NCBI RefSeq assembly: GCF_011075055.1
Contig: NC_058150.1
Span: 9,896,330 to 9,960,329 of the forward strand
Direction: 5' to 3'
Origin: Mangifera indica
Taxonomy: Eukaryota; Streptophyta; Magnoliopsida; Sapindales; Anacardiaceae
Length of the DNA stretch: 64,000 nucleotides
Numbering within the stretch: the first letter of the stretch is position 1; each line of letters begins with the position of its first letter. The position numbers were made by a program, and so were the translations under genes. This document shows, in pieces, positions 50,735-61,435 of this stretch. The notes beneath the pieces are model-generated. The model was not told the origin of the DNA. It saw nothing but the letters and a program-made list of their open reading frames with translations, and ran no database searches.

Positions 50735-51435
50735 GACCAAATAACTATTTCCCGCTAGAGGTTTGATGTAAAACTTTTTTACTCACTGATTATCAAAAAT
50801 CTAAATATTCACTTATTTATTAAATTTTATTATTACTATTAGAGATAAAATTATTATTTAATAAAAATATTTAAAAATATAAAAATTTATCGCATTTTTA
50901 TCCCCGATGTTTAAAAATTAACAAATTTCTCTTACCTAAAATTTGAAGAACTTTATTTCTCTCCTAAGGTTTTTCCAGTATATTGTCGATGGTCAGAGAA
51001 GACGTGACGACGACGTTCTCCCTCCCTCTCGACTTCTCTCTTAGTGGTGTTCTATTTTCGATCATGATCGATCAACGAAATCAATTCTTTTGCAACGATG
51101 ATAGTTGGAAATGAAGCACTTCTGAGAGAGAAGCTGGGAGGGAGGGAGAACGTTGTTGTTACCATCTCTAATAGTTGATGGTGGTAGTTGAAAAAATCTT
51201 AGGAGAAAATATTAATTTTTTAAATCTTAGATAGGGAGAAATTTGTTAGATTTTTAAACTTGGAAGATAAAATATAATAAATTTTTAGTTTTTTAAAATA
51301 TTTTAGAAAATAACAATTTTAACTCTTATAATAACAATGAAATTTAATAAACAAATATATATTTAAATTTTAGATAATTAAAAAATAACAAATTAGGTTT
51401 ACACCAAATCTTAGGCGGAAAATAGTCATCTAGTC
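50735..51435. mobile_element. MULE-like foldback element with 9-bp target duplication
   Basis: 701 bp; ends GACCAAATAACTATTTCC and GGAAAATAGTCATCTAGTC, flanked by identical TTCTTTAAA (50726-50734 and 51436-51444). Arms pair inward (ACGTTCTCCCTCCCTC / GAGGGAGGGAGAACG) to a centre near 51075. The nine-base duplication fits Mutator-like insertion. Same family as 31967 and 32999. Confidence 0.85.
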
Positions 51436-51444
51436 TTCTTTAAA

Positions 51445-53799
51445 ATTTCACTGGTTTAATTCAAACAAAGTTGAATGACAATTATACATTCACTTACACA
51501 TGTCATATTTCCCTTGGTTCTATTAAAAAATATATTTCACAATATCTTTTTAAAATACAACCAAATGACTATTATCCCCTTTCATCTCACGAAAGTCACT
51601 AACAGAGTAGATGATAAGTAAAAATTTAAGATTTTATAAATAAAAATTTATCGTTTCATTGGTTGAGAAATAATCTTTAAATCTATCATAAATTAAATAA
51701 TTCACAAGTGCTACGCTCACATAATTATTTCTTACAAGTACGTCTACTTTTAATTATTAAATTTAGAGGCTAATATTATTATTTTATAAATAGTAAATAA
51801 ATAACGTGAAAAATTAAGGAAAGAAAGAAGAAATTCTTAATCTTCTAGATTGGGGCATGATGTGTCCCACATGCATATTGCAATTATAAAATTATTAAAA
51901 TGGAATTTAATTAAAAATTAAAAGGGCATCGTGTTTGGCAAGACAACTCTTTTATTTATTTTTTAATATCGAATCTTTTGACTCAAAAATTTAAACTAAT
52001 CACTACATAACGTGCATAAAGGATAACGGATTCCAACTTCAGATTTTTAAAACCTCAATAAAAATTAAATGATTATGATTTTCGAAATATTCTTATTCAT
52101 AAACACATGAAAAATTGGTCCCGTTCCTTTATAAATTTTAGTTTTTGTTTCGGTAAATAGCATTGTCACCCAAAGTTTGACTTGTAAAACACTATTTCAC
52201 CCTTAGTTAATATGTATATAATTGTTTCACCTAAAAAAATAAATTATATTTAAAAAACAATAAAATTATACTACATAAATATATATTTCATTATATGATT
52301 AAATTATTTTGAATTAATAAGAAAATAATACCTATTCATATAATGAAATATATAAACATGTACATATTTATGTACTCAAAATAAATACGTATAATATTGC
52401 TCTTAAAAAAATTACAATAAAATAATAATTATGACATTAATAGATAATAATAATTTTATCATCTATTACTTTAAAATGAAATAAAAATAATTGCCTTTAA
52501 TAAAATCCAAATATTTTTAAAATTACAGTTTAACCTAAAAAGGTTTAAAAATTCTCAAATTAATCTCTAATATTTTTCAAACTTTTATATATTTTAAAAA
52601 TACTATTATAGACCTTATAGTTTTTAATGTGATATTTACACTCCTAGTTTGTTGTATTGTATCCAATAGGGGTATAATTACCATTGTTAAAACTACTGAG
52701 AGATATATAAAATTTTATTTATTTTTTAAAAACTCCTTTTTTCAATTTGAAAAACCCTAAAAAATTTTTTAAAACCCCTAATATCTTTAAAAATTGTAAT
52801 ATGCTTGTAAATATATAATTATATGCCATTAATTACCTTATTTACGGGAAGAGAGGAAGAATTAGTAAAGGTGAAAGAAAAAGAAATAAATGAGTTCTTA
52901 ATAATTTGGTAATTTAAAAAGTTTATTTTTAATTTTTTTAGTTTAAGAATATATTATAATTTTAAAAAATAATATAATTAGGGTAAAATAATAATTTTAT
53001 TTTTAAATTTTTTTATTAACTGAGTTTAAGTTTATATAAAAAAATATTATTTATGTTAACCACATGTGTAAAATGGTTTTAAGGCCAAACTTAAGGAGGC
53101 ACATGCCATTCACTCTTTTCGTTTTTGCTCACTCTGCAAGGGAAATCAGCAATTTCTTATTATTATTTTTTTTTTCAAAAGGAAAGAAATGAACGGGAAA
53201 AGTTAACGTAATCGACCCTTTTTGAAAGTGTCATGTGCCTGGGCCTGGCACAGCTACTGTACTATGGTGCTTTCAAGTAACAGCATTGCTCCCGGGAATT
53301 ATATTTTTTTTAGGTAGAAACAAGTGATCCATGTGCCAGAAAACTGGCCTTTTCTGTTAGATTTGTGATCATTAATTTTCCATCTACAAGCCTTGTATCA
53401 ATAAAACAATATAAATCGAATCAATTGTTGACATATCTGAAACTAATAGGATATGAACAAAATAATGATAATTTTAGAGGGTTTTATCAGTTATGTAGAC
53501 AATTTATTTCTCACTTAGCGATTCTTTTTCTTTAAAAATAAAATGTAATTTTAACCAAAAAAAAAGGATTTTCAAAAATTGGCTCACAAAATGTATTAGC
53601 TTCATCTTAAATTCCGAAAATTAATAATCAATGCCTATCATCCCGGACAAAATAGAGTGACAATATTGACACCCCACCAATTGTTCATTAAGCCCCTTTC
53701 TTCTCCGCATATACCCTTTGATGAGGTTACTAGAAAGAGTAAAAAGTTAAAAAAAAAAAAAAACTACAGACAGTCAGCACAAACATTTCTTTTCTGGAT
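51445..53799. other. AT-rich repeat debris
   Basis: Contains partial relatives of the foldback ends (CCAAATGACTATTATCCCC at about 51561; about 52160), the palindromic AT-rich unit 52283-52353, and 52610-52670 resembling 26583-26635. No gene. Confidence 0.5.
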
Positions 53800-54306
53800 T
53801 TTGTGCTTTTAGTACCATGGTGGGCAGGCTTGGGCTTTCATGGTTTGATTTTCTGGACTGTTGGATTGTTTTCAAGTAGGACTTTTGTGCTTGGGTTGGA
53901 TGTCTTTATGCTGGCTGCATATTTGTGCTTTTAGTATCTTTTATTCGGGGGCTGTTGGTTTTCTTCTTAATGTTTGTATGGGCTGGTTTCTATAAGAGAA
54001 GTTATTGTAATTTGTGTTTGTCTATGTATAGTTTTTTGGTTCATTTTCTTGAACTTTATCATTGTAAAAACTCTTACGGACATTCAAGAAAAAGGGGTTT
54101 TAGTTTTCTCTTTTCTACATAACCTATGATGTGTCCCATGGTATGTTTCTATTGTTTTCCTTAATTAGACTTCTTTGTTCATTTGGTTTTGTTTCGCTAT
54201 CTTGGGCTATCTTGTCCTTTGGCCAAGAAAGGCTTAAGTTGTTTTTCTCAGTGCCTTTTCCCTAGGAGCTTCAGTTTTTTATTAATACATACTTACCAAA
54301 AAAATA
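53800..54306 (+). mobile_element. Possible LINE 3' end
   Basis: GT-rich, A-poor stretch unlike its surroundings, ending TTATTAATACATACTTACC followed by a short A run (54299-54304), the usual look of plant L1-type LINE 3' ends. No endonuclease or RT sequence retained and no target duplication identified. Confidence 0.35.
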
Positions 54307-55020
54307 TTGAAGAAATCATAGAATTCAAAAGACCAAGATCAATCAAGTTTTAATAGTATTTCGAATTCTAATTTATTTTTTATCGCATGTTGTAAAAGAT
54401 TAAAATAATATTATATGCAAACAACGATTATGAATTTTTAATCATGACACACCTATGTTTATTGACAAAGGCAAATTGGTCATTTCTTACACGGTGTGTG
54501 AAAGTGACGAAGTCCAAAGAAACACACGCTCGTATATGTTGAGATACACACCATGTGTGATCAACGAAGTTTGAATTTTTGGATAAAGAGCAGTTTTGCA
54601 ATGATTTTGGAAACTTCTATTTTTGGGTAATGGCTTACACACCAGTGTATATGAGGCATATGATTGTGTAAGACATTTTTTTGGAAAAATAAAGAGAACA
54701 CATATGCCTTTAGCTAAGGATTTTTCTTCATAATTTTAGAAAACATGAAATATTGAGAGAGAGACAGAGAAGGCTTTGGGAGCCTGGGACGCGATGAGTC
54801 ACTAGAATTCACCCAAAGCCATATAAACACATTGCGAATTTGCTGGAATTGAGGTAAGTAGGCAATCTTTCTCTCTAATGGAATATGTATTTGTTGTGGA
54901 ATTATAATAAGCAAAATGGATGTTTGATGGAGGTTTAGTGCACTTGTAATCCATAGTAATAGTTGATTGGATATATAGTTTGGATCACATGTGGATTGAT
55001 TGTTGAACCCTATATGCACA
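54307..55020. other. Intergenic, no feature recognised
   Basis: No coding or repeat feature supported. Confidence 0.4.
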
Positions 55021-55960
55021 ATAAGTGGTTGTTCTTAAAATGTCTGGAACTCTGATATTACTATAACTAAGAGCACAAGTAATAGTGATAGAGTTATCAT
55101 AGTATTGAACGGCCTCATTAAAAGATGTTGACAATTGTCATGTGTCTATAACACATGGGTGCATGTTGTAGACATGTTTATCTGACTAACCCACTAAAAG
55201 GATTTCGTATAGATGGTTGCTCAAATGTCTATCAAATATATCCTTTTAGTAAACAAAGGTACATATGATTTTATACTTGAAGTCACCAGACCATCTTGTG
55301 TTAGGATCAATAAAGTTTGCCACAAGCCCAACATAGTCTAATTAGAGGATTGTCAGAAAGGTGGTGATTGGTCATATTAGAATTTGTATGAAGGTTATGG
55401 TGGATTAATAAAGGATTCATTACTCTCGAGTACAAAAACTAAATCTCAGTTAGGCCCCTTTAACGGATGACAATGACCAATTAAATTTATGGTCATAATG
55501 GATTGGTTGATGCTTGATCCAATATTATCATTGACAAAAATTCGTCTTTGTAATTTGAGGATCTCTGAAAGAGATTAAAGATCTTTGAGAGAGACAATTT
55601 ATCTATACCTTAGCCTCGAATAGATATCATATGAAGAAATGACTAAATTATACGAATAATTGTATCATTGACAAGTTAAGAAGTCATATATTGATATTCC
55701 ACTAATCGAGTGGTCATGATGTCTTACTAGAGGCCACTATTGGTTTGTGTTTGAACAAATATTGGGTTGGGAGCCCAACATGAATCCAGTCACTACTGAT
55801 TTAGTGAAAAGTCTATGGGTCACAAACAAAAGGAGTTAAGCAAACTTTGGAGGCATAGAATTTTTCAAATTGAATCTGAGTCAAATATAATCTGAATTTT
55901 AGATTGAAGGTTTTGAATCTCAGAATGATCTTTAGACTCAAAAGTATATTTTATGATTAT
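55021..55960 (+). repeat. Dispersed repeat related to 6561-7300
   Basis: Block A (55021-55270) matches 7025-7300 directly; block B (55698-55857) matches 6561-6718 in inverse orientation. Here A and B lie in the same orientation, so one locus has been rearranged. Confidence 0.5.
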
Positions 55961-57008
55961 TAGGGATTAAAGTGAAAGAATCTTAAATGGTTTGGATTGT
56001 ATGTAAGAAAGTATGAGGTCAAAATCCAAGCTTAATTCATAAATTCATATGACCATAAGAATAAATAAAAGTTTATGCGAATGATCAAGGGATAACTTGA
56101 CCAAATTCTCATATGGGGAAGCATAACGATGGAGGTTTGAATTCTACTTTAACAAACGTGAAGAATTTGGATCCATTGAGCTATGACGGAGGCCCAAATA
56201 CATGAGCAAAAGCCAAGAAGATGAAAGTGGCAATCATTGGGCTCGTTCAAAGTCATTTGGAGCTTATGGAGAAGAGTCCGAGCGAAGTCAAAGGTCAACT
56301 CATGGTCAACAGCATGACAAGCATGAAGTTTAGTTCAAGACTTGTGCATTTAATTCAATTTGAAGAATTAAAAGAGCTTACTTTAACATAAGAAGTCCAA
56401 ATACATGAATTGGTCTAAAGGCAGCAAAGAGCACATGTTAGGCATTATTCCTAACGCCAAATTTCATACTTAGTCGAATATGCACATGGAAGCCCAAGTC
56501 ACATCCATTCGGCTAAGTCCTTTTGTGATTAGTTATTATCTAGTTGTTATCCTAGTTTAATTAGTAAAGCTTTGTTTAGTTATTATCTAATTGTTATCCT
56601 AGTTTGACTAGGAAAGATTGCTTAATTATTATTTAATTATTATCCTAGTTTAATTAGGAGAGTACTAAGTTGTCATGAGTTGTTATTTTCCTTTTTTTTT
56701 TTTAAAAGGATTTGTTTTGTTTTTTTTTTTAGGGTTAGAAGCAACATATATATATGTATTAAACTCAAGATTATGGGTAGCCTAGATTCCAATCAAAATT
56801 TTGAATTTCTCCAAAGTTCTTGTGAGAGTTTTCTTTGAATTCACTTCTTGAGAAAGTTGTGAATTCTTTCTTTGATAATTAGAATTCCTTGTTGTTAGAT
56901 AACAAGAGGGTTTTAATTCTTTTAGTTTATGCTAGATAGATCTTTGGGCAAGATTCCAATATATTGTTATAGTTCTTGTTAGATCGATCTGTAAGGGTTA
57001 TATCAGTT
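55961..57008 (+). mobile_element. Probable 5' LTR region of the Ty3/gypsy element (left end unknown)
   Basis: Ends directly before a strong primer-binding site. A TATA-like ATATATATGTATTAAA lies at about 56744. I could not fix the left boundary because the 3' LTR is outside the window. Confidence 0.45.
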
Positions 57009-57020
57009 TGGTATCAGATC
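57009..57020 (+). other. Gypsy primer-binding site
   Basis: TGGTATCAGATC, 11 of 12 matches to the initiator tRNA-Met site TGGTATCAGAGC. Confidence 0.85.
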
Positions 57021-58835
57021 ATTGGGTCTAGTATAAGCTACGTAGCCTTTAGTTTTTTGTTCATGCATCAATATAAAAAAAAAAAAATTGCATTATTCAT
57101 TATCAAGTGATTCAGCAGCAGAAAATTCAACATCAAAATTCTTCATACAAGTGGTTCAACAACATCAAATCAAAAGGAGCCGTAAATGCACCAAAGTTCC
57201 ATTCCTTGTCTATTTGCATCAAGTATCACCAAAATCACATATCATGACTCAAGCTTCAAGAGGTGTTTGAAGGCTACCAGATCTGTTTAGCTAAGAGTTT
57301 TAGTGTTAATCAGGAAAAAGAAAAAAAGAAAAGAAAAAGAAAAGGAGAAAAAGTCGAATTTAGTTGTGGTCGAATTTACCACTGTAAAAGGCCAAATTCA
57401 ATTTTTTTATTGTTAGCTCTGATTGTCAAGGGACTGTAATTTTCAATTCTCTTTAGAAAATGAGTAGCAAAGGTTTAACTCAAATAAGAACTCCAAAGAG
57501 AAATTATGTGTGTGATTGTTTTGGTAAGCGTATTAGAGTGTTACAAACACATTCGAGCAAAACACATGAGGGAGGGTTAGAATAGGTGTTTTCTAACTTT
57601 TTTTCTTACAGGCTTACATTATGCACCCTAAGGAGAAAGTTACCTTAGAAAAATACAAGGAATGTTACAAAAGATGATGGCACAATAAGAGGATATGAGG
57701 AGTGAAAACCGTAATGTCCAAAAGAGGTTGGAAAGGTTAGAACAAGGTACCCCTAGCCGTGGCAAGACAAGAGACACAAAACGCAACCTCTTTGATGAAT
57801 TAGAAGAAGAGGTTGAAGAAGAAGGATCTACACGTTCCAACAAAGACCAATACAATGATGGGAATTTGGGATCAATCAAAATGAAGATTCCAGCTTTCCA
57901 TGGTAAGAATGATCCAGAGACATATTTAGAGTGGGAGAAGAAGGTAAAACGTGTATTTGAGTGCCATAACTACACCAAAGAGAAGAAGGTGAAATTGAAC
58001 GTCATCAAATTCACCGACTATGCTAGTGTATAGTGGGATCAATTTACCTCTACTAGGCGCAAAAGCGGAGAAGGTCATGTTTCTTCATGGTTTGAGATGA
58101 AAACAATCATAAGGAAGAGATTTGTACAACAACACTACTATAGGGAATTGTATAATCGATTACAAAGGTTGTGTAACATCCTTCCCTAGAAGTATTACCC
58201 ATCAAAGGAGAAATGTTACGAATTAATATTCGTAGCGTCTATTTTTTTCTTTTTAAAAATACTTTAAAATAAACGCATCATTAAAAGTGTTTAGGAAGTA
58301 TTCCAAGAAAACTAAAAATCTGGAAGCAAACAAAAGATGTATATACTCATATGAAGACTCATCTGAAAGTATCTGAAAATAGGGAGTAATCATATGTAAC
58401 TGTACCATAATCTCAAAAGTCAAAAGTCCATAAGAACATGCTACTGTATGCATGTAATAAAAACCAGAGATAACCTGCTCCAGCTGGATCTACCTACGCT
58501 GACCTGACCTTGCCTCGCAGCTACCTCGATCACCTGTACCTGCAGTCAGGAAAGAAAAGGGAGTGAGTGATAAGAACACTCAGTAAGGGGAAAAATTTAA
58601 GTAAACTATCCTTTTTTTTTCCTGTTCTAACTCACTTTTGGGACTCAACCCCACATCCTAACCTCTATAAGAGATTGAGGGGGTAATTTAGTTCACTCAT
58701 TACTATTTGGGTCATACTTTGTCCCATCTGGTGTCTATTTAATACTTTCTGGAAGCTAACTATAGGGATTTGACACTTTTTTTTTTAAGCTCAAGCTCTT
58801 TTTCTTTCACTACACTATTTCTGACTCTGAATTAA

Positions 58836-58931
58836 GCTCTACTGCGAGCATGCTCTACTGCGAGCGGACCCTACTGGGGGTCTATGTCCTACTACGGACG
58901 TGTCCTACTGCGGACGTGCCCTACTGCGGGC
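58836..58931. repeat. Six-unit co-varying hairpin array in the LTR
   Basis: Hexaloops TACTGC, TACTGC, TACTGG, TACTAC, TACTGC, TACTGC start at 58840, 58856, 58872, 58890, 58906 and 58922. Arms are GCTC/GAGC, GCTC/GAGC, GACCC/GGGTC, GTCC/GGAC, GTCC/GGAC and GCCC/GGGC, all perfectly paired. Pitch 16,16,18,16,16. On the inferred sense (minus) strand the loop reads GCAGTA. Confidence 0.85.
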
Positions 58932-59945
58932 GGTGTAGTGTAAAGTGCCCCCTCATAGTTTATAGCATACATGCGGGTCTTATATTTTACTAAATTTGCT
59001 TCCATTTAATTTTATTCATAACTCACCAGACATTACTCTTGGGACGACCCCTAAATCTTGAGTCCCAAATTCTTTTTCTTATTTTTATTTCTTTTTCTTT
59101 CCTTCTTTTCTTTCCTTTCCTTTCCTTTCTTTCCTTTCTTCTTCCTTTTCTTTCTTTCTTTCTTTCTTTCTTTCCTTCTTTCTTTCCTGCCCAGAATTGC
59201 AAAACACTGTTCACAGAACAGTCATTTAACAGGGCAACCTTCTTTTTCATACAATTTAACATCCCAAACGGTTTCTAATTCATACAAGCTATATATCATT
59301 GAAAAGAAGATTCAAAGATCTTTCCAACGACCTATAATAGCACTCATAATTCATTCAATAAGACAGCCAAAACATGGGACGAACTCAGTGGCAAAAACTG
59401 TAAATATTCTGTAACTTTCTGCCATGAACAAAATCACATACATAGACATCCCAAATGGCAAAAAAACATTCCTCAACATCAAAATCAACATATATAATAT
59501 AGATCTAAGGAACCAAAACCCTAAAACATATCATATATCAAGGAGGAAACCCCTTACCTTGCTTTAAGCCAAATCTTTGAAAGTTGGCTTCCTCCTCTTT
59601 GTTTTGCTTCCTTTATCACCAAGATCACTTTAAATCAATACCAAAACACTCTAACATATTCACATAACATGCATATAAACATAGATGAAAGAAGAAGGAA
59701 GGAGATCTTTGGTTACCAAAGCTTCCAAGTGCTTCCTTTTCTTTTCTTTTCTTTTCTTATCTTCCAACTCCCTCAAATCCTTCCTTTTTCTTCAAGAAAG
59801 CAAAGGAAAAAACTGAAAAATGGTGGCTGCTGGAGTTTCTTACGGGAGAAGATGTAAAATGATGGAAAAGTCTTCTCTTTCTCTTTATATCTAAAGCTTT
59901 ATCTCTTTCTCTTTTTCTCTTTTCCCTTTTTGCCCTTTTTTGCAT

Positions 59946-59976
59946 TTATATATATATATATATTTATTTATTTATG

Positions 59977-60042
<66 letters not shown>
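59946..60042. repeat. (TA)n microsatellite with TTTA interruption
   Basis: Nearly 100 bp of TA units broken by ATTTATTTATTTATG, near the right end of the solo LTR; absent from the 10933-13026 copy. Confidence 0.9.
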
Positions 60043-60047
<5 letters not shown>

Positions 60048-60819
60048 CACCCCTACATATATATATTTAAAATAAGAAAAATCTCAAAACAGGGTCAAAA
60101 GACATAATTACCCCTGGAATATACCTGAGGGTATTACAGGTTGAATCAAGGATCCAATAATGTTGAAAAATATCACCAAGAGATAGAGATGACCATGATT
60201 AGAGTCAACATTGAGGAGGATAGGAAAGCTACTATGACACGTTTTCTTTCAGGTTTGAATCGTGATATTGCTAATCTTGTTGAGTTGCATCATTATGTAG
60301 ATTTAGAGGATATGGTACACATGGCAACCAAGATTGAAAAACAATTAAGAGCTAAAACTAAGGTTGTTTCAACCCCAACATCATGAAAGTTGAACTGGAA
60401 AGGTAACAAAAAAGGTGATACGAATACAAATAAGGGCAGATATGATCAAAGCAAAAATAAAGAAATTAGTACACCAAAAATGCAACCTAAGGATGAAAAA
60501 TCCAAGGGTAAATCACGTGATATACAATGTTTTAGGTACTTAGGATACGGATATAGAGCTGCACAATGTCCAAATGTAAAGGTGATGACCCTATGCAATG
60601 GGGAGGTAGTGAGTGAAGATGGGAGCAAGGATGATGATGACTTAAGTGACATGCCACCATTGGAGGATGTTTCAGAAGAAGAGGGCGATGAACCAACCTC
60701 TAAAGGACCAATTTTCACGTTGGTTGCAAGGCATGCTCTAAACATGTAAGCTAAAGAACATGAGGTATAACGCGAAAATATCTTTTATACTAGATGCATG
60801 ATAGATAATAAATTGTGTA

Positions 60820-61243
60820 GTATGATTATTGATGGTGGTAGCTACACTAATGTGGTTAATGTTGGTTTAGTTGATAAAGTGGGATTGAAAACAACAAACA
60901 TCCTAGACCTTATAGGTTGCAATGGTTGAATAATAGTGGGGATATTAAGGTCACGAGGCAAGCATTAATTTCATTCTTTATTGGGCATTATCATGATGAG
61001 GTTTTATGTGATGTAGTACCTATGCATGCTAGTCACATATTATTGGGACGCCCTTTGCAATATGATAAGTGTCTTATACATGATGAATTTTCTAACCAAT
61101 ATTCATTCAACATGAATGGTATACCCATCAACTTGTTACCTATGACGCCTAAAGAAGTATACGAAGATCAAAAAACTTTGAGTGAATGTGAGAGTGCATG
61201 TGGAAAAGAAAAGATACACAAACAAAAGGAGAGATATGAGTAA
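60820..61243 (+). pseudogene. Ty3/gypsy aspartic protease region
   Basis: MIIDGGSYTNVVNVGLVDK (about 60820) is the retropepsin-like DGGS active-site region of this lineage; a frame change near 60910 leads to MQWLNNSGDIKVTRQ, DEVLCDVVPMHASHILLGRP and the tail PKEVYEDQ. One frameshift separates active site and body. Confidence 0.8.
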
Positions 61244-61435
61244 AGCCAAGAGAGATGTGCAAATAGAGAGGAAAAAGGAGAACAAGTAGAGAGGATGCAC
61301 AATGAGAAAAAAATTCATGAGAGTGCGCATGCAAAAGAAGAGAATAGTGTGCAAAGAGTGGCAAAAAAAGAGGTAAAAGGCAATTTCTATACAAGAGGGA
61401 GTGAAGTTTGAAAGGCTTATTTAACAAGGCAGCCT

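Larger units (their letters stand above)
58172..60138. mobile_element. Solo LTR inserted in gypsy gag
   Basis: 1967 bp, TGTAACATCC ... GGGTATTACA, flanked by perfect GGTTG duplications (58167-58171, 60139-60143), with no internal domain: a solo LTR left by recombination. Relative of 10933-13026. Contains ACTCAGTAAGGGG (58575), the hairpin array 58836-58931, pyrimidine tract 59066-59190 and a (TA)n tract. By comparison with 39510-42081 its sense strand is inferred to be minus, opposite to the host element. Confidence 0.95.
57674..60750 (+). pseudogene. Ty3/gypsy gag, split by a solo LTR
   Basis: Gag in two parts, 57674-58171 and 60139-60750. The first: coiled, acidic N-terminus, then KIPAFHGKNDPETYLEWEKK (about 57884) and YYRELYNRLQRL; after the insertion, NQGSNNVEKYHQEIEMTM, RFLSGLNRDIANLVEL, DLEDMVHMATKIEKQL. 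This is the retrotransposon gag domain of plant Ty3 elements. The frame continues across the insertion once it and one TSD are ignored. Stops at 57686 (Q to stop) and 58031 (Trp to stop). The zinc knuckle reads CFRYLGYGYRAAQC, with the second Cys and the His both Tyr, so it is broken. Confidence 0.9.

Noticed and set aside
59946..60042. Cruciform or origin-like AT element
   Set aside because: Simple (TA)n microsatellite; expansion by slippage is the plain explanation.
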